NCBI GenBank assembly: GCA_035260485.1 | Contig: DATFVC010000019.1 | Span: 59,504-123,503, forward strand | Length of the DNA: 64,000 nt | DNA from: VRUE01 sp035260485 | Lineage (GTDB): Bacteria > Actinomycetota > Thermoleophilia > Solirubrobacterales > 70-9 | Direction of reading: 5' to 3' | Shown here: positions 44,108 to 51,835 of the stretch, one piece after another | How the letters are laid out: the number at the start of each line of letters is the position of its first letter | How positions within the stretch are numbered: the first letter of the stretch is position 1 | Translations under genes and position numbers: made by a program | Notes under the pieces: generated by a model | The model's input: only the letters and a program-made list of their open reading frames with translations | Told to the model about the DNA's origin: nothing | Databases searched by the model: none

Positions 44108-45550
44108 ATGAGCGAGGAGCTGGCGCGCCTGGACGCGACCGCGCAGGCAGACCTGGTCCGCAGCGGCGAGGCAACCGCTGTTGAGCTGGTCGAAGCCGCG
44201 ATCAGCCGCATCGAGTCGACCAACCCCGAGATCAACGCCGTCATCCACCCCCTCTTCGAAGAGGGCCTCGAGGCGGCTCGCGGTGATCTCCCAGACGGTC
44301 CTTTCCGGGGCGTTCCCTTCCTGCTCAAGGACCTTGGCGCCGCCTTCGCCGGCCAGCCGCTGCACCTGGGAATGCGTTATCTGAAGGAGCGCGACTTCCG
44401 CGCCCCCGTGGATACCTACCTGGCACAGCGGTTCCACGCTGCTGGGCTGGTGACGATCGGCAAGACGAACGCACCCGAGCTGGGCATTCTGCCGACCACG
44501 GAGCCCCGTGCTTACGGCGCGACTCACAATCCCTGGGACCTGGATCGCACTCCGGGCGGCTCCAGCGGCGGCTCGGCAGCCGCCGTTGCGGCGGGCATGG
44601 TGCCGATGGCCCACGCCAACGATGGCGGTGGCTCGATCCGCATCCCGGCGTCCAATTGCGGCCTGGTCGGACTCAAGCCGAGCCGGCAGCGGACCAGCGA
44701 GGGCCCGCTGGTGGGCGACTTCATGTCGGGCTTGACCGCCGAGCTGTGCGTCTCGCGATCCGTCCGCGACACCGCTGCGCTGCTCGAGGCCGTGCACGGA
44801 CCGGCACCGGGCGATCCATACGTCGCGCCGCCGCCGCTGCGTCCCTACACCGAGGAGGTTGGCGCCGACCCGGGCAAGTTGCGCATTGCTCTTTGGACCG
44901 AGACCGTGATCGAGCAGGACGCCGATCCTGAGGTCGTGGTCGCTGCGCGAGCCGGCGCGAAGGCGCTGGAAGGATGCGGCCATGAGGTGGAGGAGCCCGA
45001 CCTGAGCGTCTTTCAGAGCATCGAGATCATCGAGCCCTTCCTGGTGCGTTGGGCTGCTGGGCAGGCGCAGGCGCTCGACCAGCTCGGCACGGTCGGCGGG
45101 CAGCCGATCGGGCCCGAGGACGTCGAGCCTCTGACCTGGGCGTTGGCCGAGATCGGTCGCCAGCGCAGCGCCGGCGACTACCTGGCCGCGGTCGGCCAGC
45201 ACCAGGTTATGAGCCGTATTTTCGCCAACGTCCACGAGTCTGGCTTTGATCTGTTGCTGACTCCGACCCTGGGCGAGCCTCCACCTCCACTCGGCGCCTT
45301 TGACGACTCGGGCCCCGAGCCGATGGTTGCCTTCGAGCGCGCCTTCCTCGACGGCTGCTTCACCGCCGCCTTCAACGCGACCGGACAGCCGGCGATATCA
45401 CTGCCGCTGCACTGGAGCGAGGACGGCCTGCCGATCGGCGTCCAGCTGGTCGCCCCGCTGGGCCGCGAGGACCTGCTGCTGCGGGTCGCCTCGCAGCTCG
45501 AGCAAGCGGTTCCCTGGGCCGACCGCACGGCGCCCACCTTTGCCATATGA
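44108..45550 (+). CDS. Amidase-signature family hydrolase
   Basis: A 480-residue amidase-signature enzyme with a complete Ser-cisSer-Lys triad: Lys74 (FLLKDLG), Ser152 (GGSSGGS) and Ser176 (NDGGGSIRIP). The C-terminal part (TPTLGEPPPPLG, AFNATGQPAISLPL) fits simple amidases rather than GatA of the tRNA amidotransferase, since no gatB or gatC lies near. Placed between dapB and dapA on the same strand, so a link to diaminopimelate or cell-wall amino acids is possible but unproved. The substrate is unknown. Confidence 0.88.
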   Translation: MSEELARLDATAQADLVRSGEATAVELVEAAISRIESTNPEINAVIHPLFEEGLEAARGDLPDGPFRGVPFLLKDLGAAFAGQPLHLGMRYLKERDFRAPVDTYLAQRFHAAGLVTIGKTNAPELGILPTTEPRAYGATHNPWDLDRTPGGSSGGSAAAVAAGMVPMAHANDGGGSIRIPASNCGLVGLKPSRQRTSEGPLVGDFMSGLTAELCVSRSVRDTAALLEAVHGPAPGDPYVAPPPLRPYTEEVGADPGKLRIALWTETVIEQDADPEVVVAARAGAKALEGCGHEVEEPDLSVFQSIEIIEPFLVRWAAGQAQALDQLGTVGGQPIGPEDVEPLTWALAEIGRQRSAGDYLAAVGQHQVMSRIFANVHESGFDLLLTPTLGEPPPPLGAFDDSGPEPMVAFERAFLDGCFTAAFNATGQPAISLPLHWSEDGLPIGVQLVAPLGREDLLLRVASQLEQAVPWADRTAPTFAI

Positions 45551-45559
45551 CCGCCCCGA

Positions 45560-45565
45560 TACCCT
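45560..45565 (+). promoter_or_regulatory. -10-like box TACCCT before dapA
   Basis: TACCCT lies 7 bases before the dapA ATG at 45573, with no ribosome site between. Confidence 0.3.
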
Positions 45566-45572
45566 GCCAGCG

Positions 45573-46448
45573 ATGAGCGAGATCCGCGGTGTCATGACGG
45601 CGATGGCCACTCCCTTCGACCAGGAAGGCGGGGTCGATGAGGCGGCGGCGCGACGGCTCGCCTCCCACCTGATCGAGCACGGCTCACACGGCGTCGTCGT
45701 CGCCGGCTCGTCGGGCGAGGCGGCGACCCTCGACGACGAAGAGCACATCGCGCTGTTGGCGGCGATAGTCGACGAGATCGGCGGCGAGGCGACCGTGGTC
45801 TGCGGCACCGGCACCAACGACACGCGCCACTCAGTCGAGCTGACCAAGGCTGCTGCCGAGGCCGGCGCCGACGGCGCGCTGGTCGTCACGCCTTACTACA
45901 ACAAGCCGACCTTTCCCGGCATCCTCGGCCACTTCGAAGCGATCGCTGCCGCGGTCCCCGGCCTGCCCCTGATCGCTTACAACATCCCTTCGCGGGTGGT
46001 GATCAACGTCAGCCCCGCTGAACTCGCGGAGCTGGCCAGGATCGACAGCGTTGTCGCAGTCAAGCAGGCCCAGAATCAGGAACTGCAACAGATTGAGGGA
46101 ATGGCGCTCCTCGCCGGCAATGACGACGGCTTCATGCGCGTTCTGGAGCTGGGCGGAGCCGGAGGGATTCTCGTTGCGTCACACCTGGTCGGTCCGCGGA
46201 TGCGGGAAATGTGGGACGCCGCCCAGGCCGGCGACCTAGAGCGCGCGCGTGAGATAGACGTCAAACTGCGGCCCGCCTACGACGTGATGGGCTTCGTCAC
46301 CAACCCGATCCCACTGAAGGCGGCGCTGGAGATGACCGGGTTGATCCCCCACGGCAGCCTGCGACTACCCATGTTCGAGCTCGACGCAGACCAGCGCACC
46401 ACAGTGCGCGAGGCGCTCGACGCCGTCGGCGTCGCGGTGGTCTCCTAG
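45573..46448 (+). CDS. dapA: 4-hydroxy-tetrahydrodipicolinate synthase
   Basis: A 291-residue class I aldolase-fold enzyme that condenses pyruvate and aspartate semialdehyde. The Schiff-base lysine is Lys164 (VVAVKQA), with Tyr136 in AYNIPSRV, GSSGEAATL and the YYNKPT motif. The start MSEIRGVMTAMATPF at 45573 is well supported; the frame is open upstream inside the amidase gene. It lies 3 bases before RNase J. dapA-rnj is a common actinobacterial pair. Confidence 0.95.
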   Translation: MSEIRGVMTAMATPFDQEGGVDEAAARRLASHLIEHGSHGVVVAGSSGEAATLDDEEHIALLAAIVDEIGGEATVVCGTGTNDTRHSVELTKAAAEAGADGALVVTPYYNKPTFPGILGHFEAIAAAVPGLPLIAYNIPSRVVINVSPAELAELARIDSVVAVKQAQNQELQQIEGMALLAGNDDGFMRVLELGGAGGILVASHLVGPRMREMWDAAQAGDLERAREIDVKLRPAYDVMGFVTNPIPLKAALEMTGLIPHGSLRLPMFELDADQRTTVREALDAVGVAVVS

Positions 46449-46451
46449 TCC

Positions 46452-48113
46452 ATGGCGGCGAAGCTGCGAGTGCTGCCGCTCGGCGGTCTGGGTGAGATCG
46501 GCAAGAACATGACCGTGGTCGAGTACGGCGGGAAGATCGTCGTCGTCGACACCGGGTTGATGTTCCCGACCGCCGAGATGTTGGGCATCGACCTCGTCTT
46601 GCCTGACTTCTCCTATCTGCGCGACCGGGCCGAGGACATCGAAGCGATCGTCCTCACCCACGGGCACGAGGATCATGTCGGCGCGCTGCCCTACGTGCTG
46701 CGCGAAATCGGCATGCCACCGGTCATCTACGGCGGCATGCTGACGATCGGCATGGTCCGCTCCAAGCTCGACGAGCACAAGCTGAAGGACGCGCCGTTGG
46801 AGGAGCTGCCGGCGGGCAGGACAGTCCGGGCCGGACCTTTTGAGCTGGAGCTGGTCCACCTCTCGCATTCGATTCCCGATGCCCGCGGCGTCATCCTTGG
46901 CACCGATCTCGGCAAGGTCCTGATGACCGGCGACTACAAGTTCGACCAGACCCCCGTCGACGGCCGTCCGGCCGACATCTCGCGGCTCGCTGAGCTGGGC
47001 CGGGACGGCCTGCTGCTGCTCTGTGGCGACTCGACCAACGCCGACCGTCCGGGAATCGCGCCCTCGGAGTCGAGTGTCGGGCCGGCGTTGCTAGAGACTT
47101 TCTCGGCCTGCAAAGGCAGGATCATCGTCACCTCCTTCGCCTCCAACATCCACCGCGTGCAGCAGGTGATCGACGCCGCCGTTGAGCTCGACCGGCGCGT
47201 GGCCCTGGTCGGCCGTTCGATGCGCAAGAACTTCAACATCGCCTCCAGTCTGGGGATCGCCAATGCGCCCTCCGGCCTCTTCATCCAGCCGCGCGAGATC
47301 GAGGATTTCCCCGACGAGAAGGTGATCGTGATCTCCACCGGCAGCCAGGGTGAGCCGCTCTCGGCGCTGAGGCGCATGGCCAACAACGACCATCGCGACG
47401 TCGAGTTGCACTCCGGCGACACCGTCGTCTTCTCGGCCACGCCGGTGCCCGGCAACGAGCGCGCCGTGAACGAAACGATCGATCACATCTACGAGATCGG
47501 CGCCTCGGTCGTGACCGCCAAGGAGGCCCCGATCCATGCTTCGGGCCACGGCTGGCAGGAGGAGCTGAAGCTGATGATCAACCTGACCAAGCCTCGCTAC
47601 GTGATGCCGATCCACGGCGATCACAAGCGTCTGCGGCTGCACGCTGAGCTCGCCCACTCTGTCGGCATCGACCCCGAGAACGTGTTCCAGGGTCGCAACG
47701 GGCTGCCGCTGGAGCTCGATGCGAACGGGGCCCGCTTCGGCAAGGACATTCACGCTGGCGTCGTCTACGTCGACGGTGTCAACGTCGGCGAGCCCAACGA
47801 CGTGGCGCTGCGCGACCGCCGCGAGATCTCCGCCGACGGCATCTTCATCGTCGTCGCGACCGTCTCCTCCGACGACGGCAGCGTCGTCGCCGACCCCGAG
47901 GTGATCGTGCGCGGAGTCGCGCTGACCGACGAGGGGGAGTCCCTTGTGGACGAGCTGAAGGACGTCGTCGAGGACTCGCTCGAGGATGCCGCCGAGGCCG
48001 GCACTCGCGAGCTGCACCTGATCCAGGAAGACCTCCACGACGCGATTGCCAAGCTCATCTACGAGAAGCTGCGCAGTCGCCCGATGATCCTGCCCGTCGT
48101 GGTCGAGGTCTAA
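46452..48113 (+). CDS. rnj: Ribonuclease J
   Basis: A 553-residue MBL/beta-CASP ribonuclease with endo- and 5'->3' exonuclease action in mRNA decay and rRNA processing. The metal site is LTHGHEDHVGALPYVL (His70, His72, Asp74, His75). The beta-CASP part has GDSTNADRPGIAPSESSV and ISTGSQGEPLSALRRM, followed by SGHGWQEELKLMI and MPIHGDHKRL. The C-terminal domain ends near SRPMILPVVVEV. Length is standard. A bidirectional terminator follows. Confidence 0.96.
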   Translation: MAAKLRVLPLGGLGEIGKNMTVVEYGGKIVVVDTGLMFPTAEMLGIDLVLPDFSYLRDRAEDIEAIVLTHGHEDHVGALPYVLREIGMPPVIYGGMLTIGMVRSKLDEHKLKDAPLEELPAGRTVRAGPFELELVHLSHSIPDARGVILGTDLGKVLMTGDYKFDQTPVDGRPADISRLAELGRDGLLLLCGDSTNADRPGIAPSESSVGPALLETFSACKGRIIVTSFASNIHRVQQVIDAAVELDRRVALVGRSMRKNFNIASSLGIANAPSGLFIQPREIEDFPDEKVIVISTGSQGEPLSALRRMANNDHRDVELHSGDTVVFSATPVPGNERAVNETIDHIYEIGASVVTAKEAPIHASGHGWQEELKLMINLTKPRYVMPIHGDHKRLRLHAELAHSVGIDPENVFQGRNGLPLELDANGARFGKDIHAGVVYVDGVNVGEPNDVALRDRREISADGIFIVVATVSSDDGSVVADPEVIVRGVALTDEGESLVDELKDVVEDSLEDAAEAGTRELHLIQEDLHDAIAKLIYEKLRSRPMILPVVVEV

Positions 48114-48134
48114 GTCACGCGAGCAACCAGGGCC

Positions 48135-48184
48135 AAAAAAGAGGACCCGCCGGCCGCGTTGGGGAGAACCGGCGGGCCCCTTGT
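48135..48184. terminator. Bidirectional terminator between rnj and the sensor kinase
   Basis: GGACCCGCCGG (48143-48153) pairs with CCGGCGGGCCCC (48169-48180). AAAAAA at 48135-48140 becomes a T-run for the minus-strand transcript; the plus side has only CCCCTTGTGT. It is strongest for the minus-strand kinase mRNA and probably also ends rnj. The remaining 48185-48216 shows nothing else. Confidence 0.75.
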
Positions 48185-48216
48185 GTCTCGTCCGTGGGGA
48201 AAGCTAAGCCGGTGCG

Positions 48217-49644
48217 CTAAAGCCGGTCTAAAGCTCCGGTAATCGATTTCTTAGACTTGCGCAGCGGCAGCCGGATGCGGAAGAGAGCGCCGCCTTCTTG
48301 GGATTCACCAGCTTCGGCGCTGCCGCCGTGTGAGGTTGCGACGGCATTGACGATCGCCAGGCCAAGACCGCTGCCGCCGCCGACAGCGGTATCAGCTGAC
48401 CCTTCGCCGCGAACGAACCGCTCGAAGATCTGCTCACGAAGCTCCGGCTGTATGCCGCGGCCGTCGTCGGCGACTTCGACGACCGCATTACTGCCCTCGG
48501 CGCGCAGGCGCAGATCGATGGCCGAGCCAGCGGGCGTGTGACGGACGGCGTTGTCGAGCAGGTTGAGGACCATGCGATGCAACTCGTCGGGATTGCCGTC
48601 AACCGGCAGCGCCCGCTCGTTCTCGACCCGCAGCGTGCGTTCGCCGATCATCGGGGCGACCTCAGCCGCGGCACTGCCGGCTGCCTCGGCCAGATCGCAG
48701 TGGGTTCGCGCGCCGATCCGCCCAGCGTCGGCGCGGGCAAGAAGCAGGAGGTCACCGACCAACCGGCTCATGCGGCCCGAGGAGCGCAGCGCCGAGTCGA
48801 CCATTGCCCGCTCGTCTTCGAGAGCTGTCTCATCCAGCGACGCTTGAAGCAGCTCCAGGTTGGCGAGGATGCTGGTAAGGGGGGTGCGCAGCTCGTGTGA
48901 GGCGTCGGCGACGAACTCGCGCTGCCTTTTCAGAGCTGTTTCTCGCTCGGCACGGGCAGCGTCGAGCGAGCGGAGCATCTGCTCCAGCGTCTTCGCGAGC
49001 TCACCCACCTCGTCGTCGGCCCGCGGCTGCGGCATGTGGCTCGAAGGGTCGCCCGTCTCGGCGATCTTGCGTGCGGTGGCGGTCAGCGAGGAGATCGGTC
49101 GCATCGCTCGACGGGCGATCGCCACTCCGGCAAGGCTGGCGAGCAGGGTCGCGCCCAGCACTCCCGCGGCGATAAACAGCCAGAGGCGGTCGATGGTCGA
49201 GTCGATGGGTTGCTCGTTGCGGCCATACTGGACGTAGCCGGCGATTCTGCCGCTCTGACTGCTCTGCAAGGTGACCGTGGCGACTCGCATCGCGCCGACG
49301 TTGTGGATGCCCGGGGCCGGTGGTCCGAGCGCCGCCGCGTTCGGGCTGGCGTCGAGCTGCTGACCGCGGGCGTCGTAGATTCGCACCGAGGCGTCATTGG
49401 GACTGACGAAATCGCCCAGGTCGGGCTCGCGGATGATCAGGGTGTTGGTGATCGTGTCGACGATCCGCACCTGCGAGGCAAGCGTCGTGACGGCGCCTTT
49501 GATCTCGCGGTTGAAGTCGTCGCGGATGCGCTGCGCGGCGAGGTTGCCGATGATCGCTCCGAACAAGACAAGGATCGCCAGGGTCAGTCCGGCAGATACA
49601 GCGGCGAGGCGCCAGCGCACCGGCCAGTTGCCGGGATGGAACAC
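48217..49644 (-). CDS. Two-component sensor histidine kinase
   Basis: A 475-residue membrane kinase. Membrane segments are at about 12-35 and 153-177 with a 115-residue extracellular sensor between them. Then come HAMP, HisKA (phospho-His250 in FVADASHELRTPL) and HATPase_c (NLLDNAVRHTPAG, DDGRGIQPELREQIFERF, GGGSGLGLAI). Its architecture is OmpR-partner type. The GTG start at 49644 comes two bases after the response-regulator stop codon, so the pair is one operon. The signal is not known. Confidence 0.93.
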   Translation of the reverse strand: MFHPGNWPVRWRLAAVSAGLTLAILVLFGAIIGNLAAQRIRDDFNREIKGAVTTLASQVRIVDTITNTLIIREPDLGDFVSPNDASVRIYDARGQQLDASPNAAALGPPAPGIHNVGAMRVATVTLQSSQSGRIAGYVQYGRNEQPIDSTIDRLWLFIAAGVLGATLLASLAGVAIARRAMRPISSLTATARKIAETGDPSSHMPQPRADDEVGELAKTLEQMLRSLDAARAERETALKRQREFVADASHELRTPLTSILANLELLQASLDETALEDERAMVDSALRSSGRMSRLVGDLLLLARADAGRIGARTHCDLAEAAGSAAAEVAPMIGERTLRVENERALPVDGNPDELHRMVLNLLDNAVRHTPAGSAIDLRLRAEGSNAVVEVADDGRGIQPELREQIFERFVRGEGSADTAVGGGSGLGLAIVNAVATSHGGSAEAGESQEGGALFRIRLPLRKSKKSITGALDRL

Positions 49645-49646
49645 CG

Positions 49647-50342
49647 TTAGGCCTTTAACACGTAGCCAGCGCCGCGTTTGGTGTGCAGAAGTCTCTTCTC
49701 ATCGCCGGACTCGAGCTTGCGACGGAGATTTGAGATGAAGACATCGATCGTGTTGGTCGCCGCCATCGGATCGTAGCCCCAAACCTCATCGAGCAGGCGC
49801 TCGCGTGAGACGACGAGGCGTTCGTTGTGCATCAAGTACTCGAGCAGCTCGAACTCGCGGTTGGTCAACTCGATTTCGCGCTCGCCTCGCTGCACCTCGC
49901 GCGTATCTGGGTTGAGGGTGAGGTCGCCGACCTGCAGTGAGGCGGAGCCGCGCGGCGGGCGGCGGCGCAGCAGGGCCCGAATCCGGGCCAGCAGCTCCTT
50001 GCGCTCGAACGGCTTGACCAGGTAGTCGTCGGCGCCGCTGTCAAGGCCGCCAACCCGGTCCTCGGTCTCGGCTCGTGCGGTCAGCATCAAGATCGGCACG
50101 TCGCTGTCGGCGCGCAGCCGGCGGCAGACCTCGACCCCGTCCATGCGCGGCAGGCCGAGGTCGAGCACGACTAGATCAGGTACGAAGCCGACAGCGACAT
50201 CGAGCGCCTCAATCCCGTCGCCGGACGTGCGGACCTCGTAGCCCTCGTTGCGCAAGGAGCGGCGCAGCACGTCTGCGATCTCCTCATCGTCCTCGACGAC
50301 AAGCACGCGCCCGCCGGCAGGATCGGTCTCGTTGGCAAGCAT
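49647..50342 (-). CDS. OmpR-family response regulator
   Basis: A 231-residue regulator. The receiver has the acidic pair VVEDDEE, phospho-Asp61 (LVVLDLGLPRMDG) and the Lys in DDYLVKPFERKELLARI. The winged-helix output domain has REVQRGEREIELTNREFELLEYLM and TNTIDVFISNLRRKLE. ATG at 50342 is chosen because a -10 box (TAACAT) stands 7 bases before it; the upstream GTG at 50369 would lie before that promoter. It works with the kinase just downstream. Confidence 0.94.
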   Translation of the reverse strand: MLANETDPAGGRVLVVEDDEEIADVLRRSLRNEGYEVRTSGDGIEALDVAVGFVPDLVVLDLGLPRMDGVEVCRRLRADSDVPILMLTARAETEDRVGGLDSGADDYLVKPFERKELLARIRALLRRRPPRGSASLQVGDLTLNPDTREVQRGEREIELTNREFELLEYLMHNERLVVSRERLLDEVWGYDPMAATNTIDVFISNLRRKLESGDEKRLLHTKRGAGYVLKA

Positions 50343-50349
50343 CGAATCG

Positions 50350-50355
50350 ATGTTA
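50350..50355 (-). promoter_or_regulatory. -10 box TAACAT for the two-component operon
   Basis: On the minus strand TAACAT ends 7 bases before the ATG at 50342. Leaderless start inferred. Confidence 0.4.
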
Positions 50356-50384
50356 GCCCGGCAAACCACGATTCCTCGCTGCCT

Positions 50385-51731
50385 TTAGGGTGAATTTAAG
50401 GCCAGCAGTCCCGCCACCGCCAACTCCCGATCAAACGGGTCGCCTCGCCCCAGCGACATCGAAGCGCCCGGCACGATGTCCAACCCGCCCTCGCGGTTGC
50501 GTGACCGCAGCTCGGTGCTCCTGCCGCGAGTAGGGAGGGGCACCTCGGGCACGACCTCTCCGTTGGGTCGCCGAAAGACCAGCGAGCCATCTCTCTTGGG
50601 AACTACGCTGAACCCGCCCTCGTGGACGAGCCGATGATGGTGTCCGCAGAGCAGCACCAGGTTGTCGAGCTTCGTATCCCCGCCGCGCGCCCAGTGGACG
50701 ATGTGGTGGGCATCAACCCAGCGGCGGTTCTCACAGCCCGGGAAGCGGCAGCGCCCATCGTCGCGAACGTCCAAAGCCCGGCGCATAGAGGGTGGGATGG
50801 CGCGGGTCTTGCGGCCGATGTCGAGCGCTCCCTTGGGCCCGTGCAGGATCGAGACGAGCGAGGCATCGCAAGCCATGCGCCGCGCGGTCTCGGCGCAGAT
50901 CGCAGGTCCGTCGTCGAGGCTGCAGCCCGCCCGCCCTCCGTCTCCCGCGAGTGCCTCGGCATCGGCATGCACGATGACCTGGTGGCGCTCTCCTGCTGGG
51001 CGGGGTGAGGCACCTCCAGCAAGAGAGCGCTCTGCCACCTCCATCAGCGCGTCGGCGTCGTTGACACGCTTGGTTGGTGTTGGTTCCGCGGAACCGCCTT
51101 GGGAGACCGCCGAATCGGCCTCTTCACGTTCGCGGATCGCCCCGCGTCCCGCCTCGACTGTCTTCAAGAACAGGGCACCGTCTTCAGGAGCAAGCCGTCC
51201 GCGGATGCAGAGGCTGCCATCTTCATCCCATTCGCAAGAGAGGAAACGGTCGCGGTGCGCTACTTCGGCGCTCTCCAGCGAGACTGCCCGCCGGTAGCCA
51301 CGCACCAGTCGATCCAGCTGCGCCGCAGTGGCAAAGCGCGCCATCTCGACCAGCTCATGCTCAATTTCCGACGTGGCGATTCTGGTGATCGCTCGCACCT
51401 TGGAGTAGCTCAGCTCGCCGTGGCTGAACTTCTCGCGGACGAGTGGCAGCTCCTCTAGTGCACGCGCAACCCGTACGTGCTCCCGCGCAGAGCGGGGATC
51501 GATCGAGCAGCGCCAGGCTACCCAGGCCCCGCAGGAGCGAAAGCCCCAGGCCTCATGGGCACTCCGCCGGTCGAACTCCGCCACCAGCTCCAGCCAGCGA
51601 TAGGTAGCGGCAGCGATATGCGCCGCCAGCTCGCCGATCTCCCGCTCGATCCAGTCGGTGGGGGCGTCCAGAAGTGCGGACTGCTCTGCCTCGAGCTTAA
51701 CCTCCGGCTTTGTCCCTCCCTCTACGAACAT
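50385..51731 (-). CDS. HNH endonuclease of the 13E12/DUF222 type
   Basis: A 448-residue protein with a helical DUF222-like region (about 30-250: WLELVAEFDRRSAHEAWGFRSCGAWVAWRC, ALEELPLVREKFSHGELSYSKVRAI) and a C-terminal HNH nuclease. The nuclease has FPGCENRRWVDAHHIVHWARGGDTKLDNLVLLCGHHHRLVHEGG. These genes are multicopy and spread in Actinobacteria, and several in Mycobacterium tuberculosis are LexA-regulated. Here a perfect LexA box covers the start codon. A 25-base palindromic repeat is embedded in frame (SQGGSAEPTPT) and recurs just upstream. Function in the cell is unsettled. Confidence 0.9.
   Translation of the reverse strand: MFVEGGTKPEVKLEAEQSALLDAPTDWIEREIGELAAHIAAATYRWLELVAEFDRRSAHEAWGFRSCGAWVAWRCSIDPRSAREHVRVARALEELPLVREKFSHGELSYSKVRAITRIATSEIEHELVEMARFATAAQLDRLVRGYRRAVSLESAEVAHRDRFLSCEWDEDGSLCIRGRLAPEDGALFLKTVEAGRGAIREREEADSAVSQGGSAEPTPTKRVNDADALMEVAERSLAGGASPRPAGERHQVIVHADAEALAGDGGRAGCSLDDGPAICAETARRMACDASLVSILHGPKGALDIGRKTRAIPPSMRRALDVRDDGRCRFPGCENRRWVDAHHIVHWARGGDTKLDNLVLLCGHHHRLVHEGGFSVVPKRDGSLVFRRPNGEVVPEVPLPTRGRSTELRSRNREGGLDIVPGASMSLGRGDPFDRELAVAGLLALNSP
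51081..51105. repeat. Short palindromic repeat R1, in frame in the HNH gene
   Basis: Contains the perfect 14-bp palindrome GGTTCCGCGGAACC. The 25 bases match the inverted copy at 51783-51807 at 24 of 25 positions. Confidence 0.75.
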
Positions 51732-51738
51732 ATGTTCG
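51725..51738. promoter_or_regulatory. Perfect LexA (SOS) box over the HNH start codon
   Basis: CGAACATATGTTCG is an exact match to the Gram-positive/actinobacterial LexA operator. The HNH ATG (51731-51729) lies inside it, so bound LexA would block both transcription and a leaderless start. Confidence 0.85.
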
Positions 51739-51744
51739 ATAGTA
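51739..51744 (-). promoter_or_regulatory. -10 box TACTAT for the HNH gene
   Basis: TACTAT on the minus strand ends 7 bases before the ATG and directly abuts the LexA box. Confidence 0.5.
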
Positions 51745-51782
51745 GATATATGGTCGGACAGAAAGTTGCAAGGGACTAGGCA

Positions 51783-51807
51783 CTCTCAAGGCGGTTCCGC
51801 GGAACCA
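51783..51807. repeat. Short palindromic repeat R2, intergenic inverted copy
   Basis: The inverted copy of R1 (24 of 25 bases), between the HNH and GHKL genes. Flanking bases extend the hairpin with mismatches (ACTCTCAAGG... CCTTTGAGT). Confidence 0.75.
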
Positions 51808-51835
51808 CCCTTTGAGTCGTCTTCTACGACCCAGA

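Noticed and set aside
50343..50369. GTG start for the response regulator at 50369
   Set aside because: The -10 box TAACAT lies between it and the ATG at 50342, and the added residues have no family support.
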